Shown here: in pieces, positions 23,301 through 35,400 of the stretch
Numbering within the stretch: position 1 is the stretch's first letter
How the letters are laid out: every line of letters begins with the position of its first letter
Origin: Eudorina sp. 2006-703-Eu-15
Taxonomy: Eukaryota; Chlorophyta; Chlorophyceae; Chlamydomonadales; Volvocaceae
NCBI GenBank assembly: GCA_003117195.1
Contig: BDSI01000041.1
Location: 720,658-784,657, forward strand
DNA: 64,000 nucleotides
Direction of reading: 5' to 3'
The notes under the pieces: generated by a model
Databases searched by the model: none
Seen by the model: the letters and a program-made list of their open reading frames with translations, nothing else
What the model was told of the DNA's origin: nothing
Position numbers and translations under genes: made by a program

Positions 23301-26040
23301 CCCCTCAGCTGCGCACCGCAAAAAGAGGCACGTGCACCGGCCCTCTGATGCCGCCGCCACATCGTTTGTTATAGCTAGGTAACGCACCCGGCGTGACGAC
23401 CCAGTTGGCGGGCGGCGCGTACGGGGCGGGGCAGGTGCAGGTACCGTGCGGGCACTGGTCCGAGGCGCCCCGGCCGGCGCACAGCTGCTTGGAGCCGTCC
23501 GCCCGCAGATCGAAGGGACAGGCGTCCGACGCTGCCCTACCGACGCACGGAGGTAAGGGGGACGCAGTCCGTAACGTTGGTCCAGAGAGGATGACGGAAA
23601 CGTAGACCGGGGGGCGGAAAACATCTGCTGCATGTGTCCGACGTGCGCTGAGCGCGCGCGTCCGAGCGGTTGGGTGCAGTGACGCATCGGCGGCAGCTGG
23701 TGTGGGCATCAACGTACCGCCCACCCACGCGCGGTCCAGACACAGGCGCTGCCTCGGGCGGGGTTCTCACCAGCCAGCCAGCGACTCTCTCGTGCTAGTG
23801 CACGTCTCGATCGGGCCCCGACAACCCGGCTCCCGGCTGCGTCCGCCGTCTGCAACCCCCTGCACGTCAACCAAGACAGCGAAACCGCCGCTGCCTGCAA
23901 CCCCCGCACCTGGAGCTACTCCGCAGTCGGAACCGCGGCGCCGCGCGCGCAGTCGCACTGTGCAGGGATTCCTTCCGCGATCGCGTGAATCAGTCCCCTT
24001 TCTACGGGCCGGCGAGCCCGCAGGGCTGCGGCCGCTGTCGCCCAACCCACCTACCGTGCTGGCTCACCTAAGACCGAGGGTGGTGCTCGCGTTGGCGGTT
24101 GCGCACAAGTACATTCCTGCGGGGGTGGGGCGTGGGAGTTGCGTGGTCACCCGAGCCCGCTTCACGTGCGCGTACACAGCCCATCACGCATGGACGTCGT
24201 ACACAGCCCATCACGCATGGACGTCGTACTACCCAAAGAGCCCCATGCCTCGGCGGGCGTGCCTGCGGCACCCGCATGCCCACCATCTCCCGCCTGGTAC
24301 GCGGCGCATACCACGCGCCGCTGAAAGCATGAAAGACCGCCCTCCCCGCTTGGCGACCAAGTGAAGGCAGGGCGGACGAAGCGCAGGCAGCCGCAGGGTG
24401 GCCTCGTCCTGCCCCATACCCCCCAGCATCCAACCCGTGCGCACCCGTGTAGGCGCCGTACCCAAGCTGCCTCCGGGTCAGCTTGAGCTGGGCGGTCTGT
24501 GACCCGCGGGTGGTGCGCACCGCGAAGCTGTACGACGACTGCGAGTTCGGGTACACCTGTTGGGCGTCCAGGTAGGGCGCGTGCATGGGAGGGGAACCAC
24601 ACATCGATCCAGCGGGCCATGCCCTGTTGAGACACCGTGGACCAATAGCAGTCGCCAGGATCCCCCCTCAGGGCCGTAGGAAGCCAGGAGCCGGCACTAC
24701 AAAACAGATGACGAGGGCGGGTATTGGCAGCTAGCGCTGCACCCGGACGAACATCGCTACCTGGCCTTTGAGTGGGACGGCACCACCTACTACTGGACAT
24801 GGTATCCATACAGAGCGCATCAAAATATAAAATATGTAAATGCGCGATGCCAGCACGGACACGCAATTTCATCCAGATGCGGGCTCTCCTTTCAGTGCGG
24901 GCAGAGTGTGGGCAGTGTGGGCAGTGTGGATCTGGCGGCACATGGGCGCGGCCCTGGTGCCCGGCGGCACTTCACTCCCGGGACCCAGGACCCGGGAATT
25001 CATCACCGCCCAGCTCCTGCCTTTGCGCGGAGCCTCCTGCCGGCTTCCCCTGCCGCGTCTCAATCAAGGTCGCAATCGATTCCCGACGATAACACCCGGA
25101 TGTATGGCCAAAGGATGGTCCAAGTCCTTGCCCGCCACGTGAGGTGGACGGACCGCACAGGTGCCACCGTTGCCCAATAAGGGACACATCACCGTATCCG
25201 ATGTATCGGACAGGGGCCGGGCCCACGCTTGCCTGCGGCACCACATGCGGTGCGCCGCTTGCGTCGGGCGTCGTGGTGAAGTTTGTGAGCAGGCCGCTGA
25301 TTACCACGGCCGCGTCCGCGTTGTTGCTGGAGAGCAGCAGGTTCAAGTGGAAGGCGGTCGTGGCCATGCTGCAAGGGTGGGACAGGATCAGAGTGCCGGG
25401 CGTGACATCCAAAGATAAGTCAGGCAAACCTCATCCTCCTGGACGCGTGCCTGCACACTGCTTTACTGCAATATCGGGCTCGTGTGCACACAATTCTGCA
25501 AAGCTTATGTAATTGGCGCCTCAAGCCACCTCCCCAGCAGCCAGCTGCGCGACTCGGCTGTTGCCCGCCCCCCTTCCCCCAGGGAAACACTTACTCGTCG
25601 ATGGCCGCGGAGAAGCACACAGGCTCGTTTGGCGCTACCGTGTTGCAGATGTGGTCCGATCCGCAAATCTCTTGCACATCCTTGCCGTCCAGGGACAGGC
25701 GGTGCACCTGGGTTGAGCACTGGTCGCCCACCCAACCCGCGCCTTCGTCTGTTGGCAGCGGTGTGCTGCATATACACTTGCCTTCCACCTGAGTTCCATG
25801 ACCCGAACATGCTGTAGGCAAAGGTCGCGATGATGCAAGGCCAGGGGACACGGGGACGGGCAGCATATCAACGGGCAAGTTCCGGGTTTGTAGATGTTGT
25901 TTTCCTCAAGCCCTCAATGATGCCGATTAGGCAACATGCTTTTAATCTTTTATCCATCAAGATTTACCGTCATCTCCGAGGGCTCCAGAGGACAGAGCTA
26001 GGGCGATGAAGGTACATAAGACAAACCCGCGGGACCTCAT
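18539..26040 (-). CDS. Secreted single-pass membrane protein with EGF-like repeats and beta-sandwich modules
   Basis: Thirteen exons, read right to left: 25968-26040, 25595-25811, about 25188-25368, 24445-24556, 23388-23624, 22557-22724, 22017-22178, 21634-21773, 21025-21245, 20424-20583, 19685-19846, 19227-19500 and 18539-18885. All junctions agree in phase; the least certain is the left end of the third exon, near 25.19 kb. The first exon is a clear signal peptide (MRSRGFVLCTFIALALSSGA). Four Cys-rich EGF-like units follow, for example CSGHGTQVEGKCIC, CSGRGTCNGATAECTC and CSGHGTCSPTTGECAC. They alternate with beta-rich modules such as GRWTFYSIELLDSLGYELRV and PGIWFIGVLN...VSFTIG, which resemble pre-peptidase C-terminal sandwiches. 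After a further Cys-rich stretch comes one membrane span (VFFYCLLSIFLAAGLVVGG) and a short Tyr/Arg-containing tail. It is probably a surface or flagellar-membrane adhesion or receptor-like protein; that role is inference and I recognise no named orthologue. Confidence 0.8.
20343..20375 (+). repeat. (CAG)n microsatellite in an intron
   Basis: Eleven uninterrupted GCA/CAG units lie in the intron left of the exon 20424-20583 of the EGF-repeat gene. Confidence 0.9.
21439..21510. repeat. 26-bp tandem repeat, about 2.5 copies
   Basis: Near-identical copies of GATGCTGTCATGTGATGGCG followed by TCACGT or TCACGA lie in an intron of the EGF-repeat gene. Each copy contains a TCACGTGA-like palindrome. 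Confidence 0.8.
21804..21905. repeat. 24-bp tandem repeat, four copies plus a partial
   Basis: The unit is GGACACAACTGCGATCCAGG plus ATCT. Copy three differs in a few bases. It lies in an intron of the EGF-repeat gene, just right of the exon 21634-21773. Confidence 0.9.
22738..22812. repeat. ACAGC pentanucleotide repeat in an intron
   Basis: About 15 ACAGC units with occasional ACGGC and ACAGT variants lie close to the acceptor of exon 22557-22724 of the EGF-repeat gene. Confidence 0.9.
24174..24227. repeat. 27-bp perfect tandem duplication
   Basis: Two identical adjacent copies (24174-24200 and 24201-24227) in an intron of the EGF-repeat gene suggest a recent slippage or duplication event. 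Confidence 0.9.
24680..24840 (+). mobile_element. Reverse transcriptase scrap, DIRS/PAT-like
   Basis: The plus-strand frame through 24695 reads KTDDEGGYWQLALHPDEHRY followed by LAFEWDGTTYYWTWYPYR. This matches the general reverse transcriptase pattern (DL.SGYHQI.LHPD..KYLAF.W.G..Y.W...PFG), closest to DIRS/PAT elements in my judgement. No flanking element parts are recognisable. It lies in an intron of the EGF-repeat gene in antisense orientation. Confidence 0.6.
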
Positions 26041-26472
26041 CTTTATAAGCTCGCAATGTCAATATATAACGTGCTTAAAGTTACGCTTGCCGGAGATTGG
26101 GACATGACCAAGTTCCAACGGTACCGTAACGACCGTTTGTAAGTTGACACGATGTGCAAAATGCACACTGGCGATGAAGCGACACCATGAGAAGAAATTA
26201 TGCATCCCTTACTGGTTACAAGATCTAGCGAAAATCGCATGGGCTCTTGCGAAAATTGTAACTGGACTTGGAACTGATAGCGACAGCCACGGAAAGCTGA
26301 AGCTTTCGTAGCTTAGGACCGGCTTTACGCGACAAGTATGCGTGAATGTTTACGCCCTAGCTTGATGTACTAACATTGGGAAAGTCAAATCTATTTGCTT
26401 AGCGGACACTTGGCTGTGCGGCCCTGTGCACCTCTGAGGGCACAGCACCATGACTTGTTGTACATAACCTAG
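26041..26472. promoter_or_regulatory. Divergent promoter between the EGF-repeat gene and the giant LRR gene
   Basis: The two start codons (26040 minus, 26473 plus) are only about 430 bases apart and point away from each other. The segment is AT-richer than its flanks. TTATAAAG lies directly upstream of the minus-strand ATG, too close to act as a normal TATA box, so that ATG may sit at the end of a short leader. Confidence 0.6.
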
Positions 26473-29400
26473 ATGAGCTCCTATGCGGAGCTACATCAGC
26501 AGCAAGGTGGATTGCTGGCCACCGACGCTCGCCATGGCTACGCCGACCTGTACCTCCACCAGCAAGTGGAGGCCGCGACCAGACGGTCTTATTCCAGTGA
26601 GCACAAATGACGCCATTATTCTGCTCAATAGACAGGTGCAATATCTCTTACCCCGCGTGTCCTTGCCTCACGGCGCGCGTCGCGTCCATTCATTAGGCTC
26701 CAATCCTCGGCAAGGAGCAGAAGCAGCTGCGCGTCGTTCACAATCAAGCGAGCAGTACAGAGTTGTGGTATCCACACTGGATGAGGACCTTGCACAGCAG
26801 CCCCCGTCCGTGCCGTCGCCTGGTTACAGGCCGCGGGCCGGCTATGCAGCTTTGACGGCAGCTGTCGCAGCCGCGGCTGTGAACGAGGCTGTTGCCACCA
26901 GGAACGGTGACTCCTCGCCTGGGGGAAAGCCGGAGCTGCACGAAAATATCGGAGTGTCCTCGCCATCGCCACCACGTCCACGGCTTGACCCCAGCGTCTC
27001 AAGGTGCGTTTGTCCAAAAGACGGAAGGGCCACATAGACGAAGTGTATTTGGCACAGCTGTTCTTGGATGCCATCCCGGTCAGTCTCCCATGGTGCTGTG
27101 GTCATCTTGGTGGCCCGCTACACTGTATCATAACCCATTGTGAAGACTCTGCACGGGCTTACACCCTGGGGGGCCCGCCGCCGCAGGCCTGCCACCACTA
27201 TCCTCTCACAGGCGACGGCGATGCGGGCGGCCAGGCTGAAGCAGCTGGCGCAGCGGCAGCTTCAGGTGCAGCAGCCGCAACCAGCGCCAACATCAATTGC
27301 CGGGAGGCGTGGCGCTGGTAGGCAGCAAATGTTGCTGTCTGCTGTCCTGCAGCAGGCGCCGTACTTGTACGATCGGCAGCGGCTTTCAGCGGTGGAGAGG
27401 TTCATAGATCGCATCGACGCCGTTCCGGCTCGCTTCGCAGAGGCAAAGGTGGGTAAGCTCATCTTCTACTCATGTTGACCGCGTGACGCCCGGAGCCCAG
27501 CTGCATGAGGCCTTTCCGTGGCGTGTGCGGTCTTTTGAAACGCGCCTTCATTTCTGGACTCCGTTTCGCAAGTGCCAGAACACTGCACCCCGTTTCAATT
27601 GCATATAGCCAAGCTATGGAAACGGTAGACAGTTCCTAGACCCTTGTCAGACCCGCGCGGTGCTTTGGCACGTGCTTCGGTAGTCCCCGCCTGTCACTGT
27701 CGTCCCAGCAACATCCTAGCTTCTGTCCTTTCCCGCACTTTTGATGCTCTAAGGTGGTCTTCTTGAGCAAGAACTCTCTCTCTAGCGTGGCGGGCCTGGA
27801 GCAGTTCCGCGACCTGAGGGTGCTGGGTCTGGCAGACAACTTGTTGGCCGACCCTGAGCAGCTGGAGGTTCTTGCGGCGGCCTGTCCAAAGCTTGAGGCG
27901 CTGTCGCTGGAGGGCAACCCAATCGCCTATGTGCCGCACTACAGGTGTGTGGGTAGCCGTGCCAGGGTGGATGTATCGCGTATCTGCGATAGAGCAATCT
28001 GGGTTGCATGCATACTTCGGCATGGGGAGGTGCTGAAGGCATTGCGACCACGGCCCGTGTCCTGGCCGCAGGTCGCGTGTCCTGCTGGCGCTACCCGGCC
28101 TCAAGTCCCTGGACGGGCGGCCGATTACGGATGAGGAGCGCGCGTCCGCAGCTTCCACTGTGGCGGCTGAGGAGGCCACTATGGCGGTGCTCCTGCGGAA
28201 TGCGTGCGAGGTGCACAAAATGGTGCGTCGCGGGGCGGCTGATCCTCAAGTGGTGACGGGAGACGAATAACTGAATGAATGTTACAGCAGACCCCAGCAG
28301 AGAAGCCAGCGGGGCCCTGCATTAAGACAGCAACGGGAAAGATAGGATCCTGCAAGTTCGGCGTGGTGTTTTCGAGACTCATGCCTCTGAACCCGCTCAA
28401 GCTTGGACGCCATTAGTCTTACCAAAGGACTGCGCAAAGCCTTGCCGGCGCTGCCCCTCGCTGATCGTTCAGGCCACTGTCGTCCAGAGGGCTCAAATGC
28501 ATATGGAGCTGCTGCACATGATGTACAGCAAGGGCGCGGTGCTCCGGCGTGTGGAGGCGCTGGGAAGTGTCGGCGGGCGCAGCCTGGCGAGGCTGGTGGA
28601 CATGTGGGACTACGAGGCGATGCTGACACCAGAGGTGTGTGGTGCACCCTTGTAGCTCGTATGGACATCGGACAGCAGTCACAAGCCACAATTCACTCCT
28701 ATAACTACGAAATCGTGTAGTAGCACACAAGCCATCTTTCACTTCAAGTTAGGTTTCCTGGTGGCTTGCACGACTTTACGCGCGCGTCACAACGCGCGGC
28801 ATCTACGTTAAGGACAAGAGGACAAGAGGTTCGGGTGGATCCTGAAACCACCTGAAACCGGTGTCGCGCTGCAGATATTGTGAGGCGGTGTCTCCCTTGA
28901 TCCGTGGCGTCGGGTCACCCTCCTTGGTGGCCGCCCAAACTGCATGGCCCTAGGGATCTACGGATGACGGCTGCTCCATACCTACGCGCCTCCCATGCCT
29001 CTTATTCTCCAGGAACGGCGCAAGATCCGGGGCGCCTTGCTGCGGGAGGTTGGCCGCATGTTCAGGCAGCTGAAGGCCCAGCAGCCAGCGTCGGCGCGGG
29101 CGGGGCCGACATGGGAGGAAGCCTTCGCGCACGTAAGTTCAAGTCTGATGATGCCAGTCGACGGGCAATGACCAGTCCAAACATGGTTGGAAGTGTCTAG
29201 CGAGCTTTCAATCTGATTGGTCATGCCCACCGCTTACATGACCTCTGCGGCCCCGACCCTGCCACTGCGCCTCAGGTCATGACAGCCCAGCAGCAGACCA
29301 CAGCGGCGTTGCTTGACCTTATGATGCAATGCCAGCTGGCCACCGACGAGTTGGTGCGCAGCATGGCGGCGCCGCTTGGGCACGGGCCCAGCGACACGGG

Positions 29401-32400
29401 GGTGAGGCAGGATGGCAGCGGGGTTGGTGCCGTCGGCGCCGAGGGCCGAGGGGCGGCGCGGGGGCTGCTGCTCCGCGAGGCAGAGGCAGACGTGGAGCGG
29501 AACCGGGCCATGCGGCAGGAGCGGGAGGAGGTCCTGGCGGAGTTCAGGTGAGACTAAGGCGGGATGTCAGAGCTGTGGCTAACAATGCACGTTTGCAAAA
29601 CGGTCATGAGAATTCCCCTAGCCCGCGAGCGTGAGACTGGAAGACACTTGGACCCACTACGCATCGCCGCGTGCCGCCCCGCCTCTACACGCAGGGACAC
29701 TGCGGTAAAGCGGGTGCGCAGCAGCCCGACGCGTCCAGCACTGCGTCCCGTCCTCAAATCGTCGTTGAAGCGGTCCACCCAGCCCCATCCCAGGCCCGCC
29801 GCTGACACAGAGGGGGACGATCCCGGAAGCGATGGCGCCGACAACGAGGACCACGTATCACCACCTGTATTCCCACGCCGTTGGCAGTCCGCGCGCTCTT
29901 CGCCGCTTGCACCGGAGGCAATCCAGCGCCTTATGCGGGCACGACGAGGCGTGGCGCCCACCCGCAGCAGTGTCTCAAGTACTGGCGCGACCAGCGGACA
30001 GCGTCCGGAGGAGACCGGTGCCATGACCCGCTCGGCAGCAGCGCTGCCTTCACAGCATCCGCGGCAGGCGTCGACGCGCCCCTTGAGCGCTGGGGCTTCC
30101 GCCGACGCCAGTTCAGCAAACGGGCGCGTGCAGCGCAGGCCCATTTCAGCCGATCGTGCCTCACCGAATCTGCTCGACCGACAAGAGCGTGCATCACAAG
30201 TAGTCGCGGGCAGGAGCTCCTTGCGCAGCAGCGCTGGCGCATCGGTGCTCGCGGGCCACCGAAGGGCCAAGTCCGTGGACGCGGCCGCGCTTCGGGGTCG
30301 TGGTGCAGGGGCGGGGAACGATCGCAGGGGGTCTGCGTCGGTTGGACGGGCGCTGCAGCGCCAACGGATCTTGGCATCCAGTTCACCTGAAAAGGTAAGC
30401 CACCCATGTGCTTCTTTGATGTGTAAGTATGAAAGATGTTTAAGCATCGACCTTCGGTGCAGGCTAGCGCGGCGCAGGCAAATGCGCCTTCAATGGCATG
30501 CAGGGTTGCAGGCTAACTTGAAGTGAATACTGCCAGAAGGCGGCAGAATAGGCGTAGTGAGCAAGCTGTCCGCACCCTGCTAAACCCACGCAGAGCCCGT
30601 TGTCGCCTTCGTCACCGATGGACAAACCCGTCTGGCGACCAGCAGGCGGCAAGCAGGGTGAGACACGAGCAGCCCAGACACACGAGCCGTCAGCGTAGCA
30701 ACTGCCCCTCACTCTAGTGCACATTCGTCGCGACACCGTAAAACTGGCGCCCTGATGTGCAGTGCGGGTGCATCCTGGGGATTCTGCAGTCAGTCTGCGA
30801 CCCTCTTCCAGCACCGGTCACTGTTTCCCATTACCTCTGGGGCCTCCTGCACGCAGGCTTCGGCCGCTCTCGGTCGTCCTCCCCTTCCTACATGGACGTG
30901 TCGCAGGCGGTGTCTCGTGCGTTCCGGGCGCGGGCCGCCCAGACCCAGGAGATGGCGGGCACCAGCCCCGAGCGAGTCAGTTCTTTGATGGCGTCGACCG
31001 CTGCGGCCTTACGGTCCGCGTCCGGCTCCCCCACTGTGGGGCCGGCGGGCGTGCCCGAAAGGGCCCAGACCTCTTCACCCACGATTAGAGGCCGTCGCCT
31101 AACCTCCGCTGCCGGGGCCTCTGGCACTCTGCCGCCCTCCTTGGCAGCCGCCGGGCACTTCACCCGAGAAGAGGGCCTGCAGCATGGCTCCCAGGCACGG
31201 CGGTCGCTGCAGGATGCGCTGCTGGGTTCGTCTCCACTCCGCTCGACTCCGTCTACGTCCGGGGTGGACCGCGAGGCTCACCGTACCAGCGGACTCAGCT
31301 CGGAGTCCAGGCTGCGCGCCTCTTCACCGGCAGCCCCTCAGGCCATGGCTGCAAGCCGCGACGCCCACGCCCAGGCTGCCATGGCATCCGCTCGGATCGA
31401 TGACCTCAAACGCCAGGTGGAGGAATCGGCACGTGAGACGGCGCGGCTGAGGCACATCGCGGAGGCGGCCTCACAGCCCCTGCCACAGTGGAAGGCAGGA
31501 AGCCCGGGCGTCGGAGTGGCGCCCATCTGGTCTTCCCAGCAGCTGCAGGCGCAGCGGCCACAATGGCCCGCGGCCGCATACGATGGCGCTGGCAGGGCGG
31601 AACCGCCGCTGCCGTGGTCCCAAGCGCCGCCACACGCGCCTAGCCTTGACTTCGGCTTTCCGACGCACACCGGACCACCAGCAGGAGCGGCATCAACTGC
31701 AGTGTCGGCAGGGACGTACAGTCCTCAGGCGCAGAGGGGCGGTCCAGCAGGGCCGGGGGCCATGCTTTCCCCACATCCTGACTTGACCCTGCGGCCAAGA
31801 GAGTGGACCACAACAGCTGGCCCGGCGGCCAGTCCGCAGCCGCAGCCCCAAGTGCCGCCTCCTTCGTTGCAGCCGCACCGCAGCTCCTGGCCAAGCCCCA
31901 GTCGGCCGGGCGTCATGCAGGGCCCGCACGACCAGCATCACACCCTGGCTGTGGAGGGCTCAGGCGCGGGATTCCTAAATCTGTACCCGTCCGCGCCGGT
32001 CCCTGGGCAGTCAGGCCACATGCGACCCCAGCAACTCCAGCAGCCGCATGCAGTTGGGCAAACATCGGCGGGGCTGCCTGTTGGTCATGTACCGCTTGGT
32101 GGCGCGTCTCCGCGTGACGGCAGCTTTGCCCCGACATCTGCTGGGCCACAAGGAGGCTATCCAGCACCGCCTGCCGGGTATGAACTGCAGCAATCGTATC
32201 AACAGTGGCAATTGCATCATCATCATCAGCAGCAGCAGCCACAGCAGGCAGCGCCAGCCCAGATGCCTGCTGCTGGGGTCCCCGTAGCGGAGCGCTGGGG
32301 AAGTGAGGGCCCGGCACCTCACAGTGGACAACCGTCGGGCCCTCCGACTGGCCCCAGGCTTGAGAGCGGCTACAGCACGATCCCCATGCAACAGCCCCAG

Positions 32401-35400
32401 TTACAATACGCTCATCCTGGCCAGGAAGCAATGCCAGCCCCACCCGGCCAGTATATGGGGGCGCGTGGCGCACAGGAATTACCTTCTTTTTCCGGCCCGC
32501 AACCGGATCCCCAGGGTCGTGCGCCACTGCAGCTGCGACTCCAGCCGCCTCCTTTTCCGGCCGGGACCACCAGCACAGTTGCGCCGCAGCTCAGCTCCAC
32601 GCCGCCGTGGCTCCCGTCCTCAGCATCTTCACCCCTCCAAGCCCCGCCCTTGTACCCACATTCCGGGTCCCAGGCCAGCGCCTGGCCACATCAGGACGCA
32701 GCAGCGGCGCCTCCACCATACGGACGCGGGGTGGCCTGGGCCCCCAGTCATGCTGCCACCGACGCGGACGCACAGCACAGGGCCGGCGCGCCACCCGCGT
32801 CGCCTCCAATGGCAGAGCCCTTTGTGGCACCAACCGCGCTGCCACCTACGTACAGCGGGGTTTCCGCGGCGCCTGACACGCCGGGCCCGTCGGACCAGGT
32901 GACTCTGGACGATTTCAGCTTGATGCGCGCCAGTCTAGACGTGGTGCCGCCCGGCAGCATGCAGCCCTCCGTGACGGGCACCCCAAGCCATGGCCAGCGC
33001 CCTGGCGCCGCGGCATCCTCATTTCCCTACCAGCCCTATGCAGCGACGGACGGAGCGGGGGGACGGATGGACCATCCGGTTGGCGTGGTCGACACGCCGT
33101 GGCAACAAGGGATACTGATGCAGCCGCCCCACGGTGAGTTCTGGGCCGGACGGCAAACCCCTGGCGTGGCTGCCGCGCAGTGCGGCTGAGGACCTGGACA
33201 CTGTGGCCAGCCTGTGGGGTCCCGTGTATATGGCAGTGAAGCGAGGGCTCGCCCTGCCCCTGGGCTGCGCGGTCGCAGGTGACGACTACGTCGATTTTTC
33301 ACGGCCCCGGACCACCGCCTCGGTGGGCACTCCCGCCTTTACGTTGCGGGGCCCACCCGGCACGATTGGCACCACGGTGCCCAACACCCCGGGCGCCACG
33401 ACCATCGTGAGCGTTGTGGACGATGGCGGCGGCGGTGGAGAGGGTGGGCGGGTGGACGTGGAGGAGGAGGTGGCGGCCGAGGACAGCACGGGATCCAGGG
33501 ACCAGCACATCCACCTGCATATCCACCCGCCGCCGGTCCAGGTGCGCTCTGCTGCTCTTGTCGCTTACGGTGATTTGATGCCGTGGAAAAGGGCTAGCAT
33601 GAAGGTTGGCGTGCTTGGGTTTGGCGTTGGGTACAAACCGGTGTTCCGGACGGATGCCACATGGAGGCAGCCACCAAATTTTACGCACTAATGGCAGTTG
33701 TGAGGACGCGACTTCGTTTGCTGGTCGCTTCTTTTTTTGATAGCGTGCGCACTGACCATGATGCTCTCTATCAAACCCTCTCCGCCTGTCAATTCTCTGT
33801 CCAGCGGGATATTGCTGGGATATTGCTCTCCAACTAATTAGCAGAAGTACGATCTGCGTGTTCTGTCACAGGTCCCAGGTACGGCCACAACTGACGCCTC
33901 CACGCCGCAGCTCTTCCTCCATGGCGCCCACCACGAACAACACCGCAGTGGGCCCGCCCTCGCTCCCCAAACTTCGGGCCCATCGCCCGGGGACAGCATG
34001 GCAGCCAGCCTTGGAATCTTGGCGCCCCCCGGGTCGCCTCTCCACGAGGCCCTCTCTGCGGGTAACCTGGTGTACGAGAAAATTGAGAGGATCATGCCCG
34101 CAGGCCGCCCGGCCACGCCCGAGAGCCGCAGGCAGACGGCGCGCGATGTGATGACCGCGACAGCCGGGACGAGCGTGGAGCACTCGTTGGAGGACCGGGG
34201 GGGCAGATCCGCTCGCAAGTCCGGACGGGGGCGCCGAGGCAGGCCCAGTGCTAGTGACAAATCGGATCGTAATAGCGGAGGAGACAGCGACAACGGCAGC
34301 GGGGCAGGCGGCGGTGGCAGCCGATGCCGGAGCGAGCAGCCGGGCTTTGGGTATGGCCACCACCGCGACAGCAGCAGCGACGGCGATGATGACGGGAGGC
34401 GCGGTAGTGGGGTCAGCGGCGGCGACAGCTTTGACGTGGGTCGCGATACCAAGTCCGGCGATGCGGGCAAGTCCAGGGATGGGCAGGGGTCCCGTAGCAG
34501 CAAGAGCCGTGGCGGAGATTCACGCAGCGATCACGGCAAGAGAGCGCGTCACACCGCAGAGGAGCGCAGCCCGGGTGTGGATATGCACATCGAGGAAGAT
34601 GATCTTGATGACACAGATAGGAGCCGTGATGACGATGACAGCGGACGCCGCACCGGCCATGGAGACAGCCAGGAGCATTCGAACACGGGTGATGGCAGCA
34701 GCCACGGCGGCGGGACGCCCGGACGAGGTCCCCGTCGTGGCCCGCTGCGCCGCAAGCGGGGAGGAAACGGGCGCAAGGGCGATAAAGAGGGGAGTCACGG
34801 AGCCGGCGGCGAAGCGCGGTCTCAGGAGGCTGAAGTGTTGGAGGTCCTTCCCCCGGTCGTGCAGGAACAGGTGAATAAGCATGTGGGTTAACATGTCGCG
34901 CAACAGGTCCCAAAATTGAAGGCACGTCGCATGAGACAGCACATGTGTACATTCATCGGTCCCGCTTCACGCGGATTGACCACGCGCATGTTTCCAAGGG
35001 TGGATAAGGGCACGAGCTGCAGCACCAGCTTCTCGCGTAGCCTGAGAGGAAAACCTCACCGAATACGATGCTGCACCTCGTACAAAGCGGCGGGTGCGCA
35101 CTGTTCAGGTTACCATACCAGCCTTCTTGTCACGCCGCTGTGTTCGTCTCCTCTCGCAGTACGCGACCCTGCAGCGCCAGCTCGCCGAACAGGCGGCCAT
35201 GAACGCCAGCCTTGCTGAACAGCTGCAGAGGCTGCAGAGCCTGGTGGCACCTGCGGCAATGCCAGATCAGCAAACGCAGCAGCAGCAGCAGCAACAGCAG
35301 CAACAGCAGCAGCAGCAGCCGCACGAAGCAACGGGGCTGCTCCAACGGACCCACGGCGCCGTCTCCGGATACGCAGATGACGGCACGCGCATGGAGTCCT

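Noticed and set aside
24162..24660. Minus-strand frame reading CYWSTVSQQGMARWIDVWFP as a possible extra exon of the EGF-repeat gene
   Set aside because: Its phases do not fit both neighbours, while the alternative exon 24445-24556 in another frame joins correctly to the next exon and resembles the beta modules.
29554..30447. A 297-codon minus-strand open frame
   Set aside because: It overlaps exon 9 of the giant gene, whose frame has in-phase splice sites on both sides.
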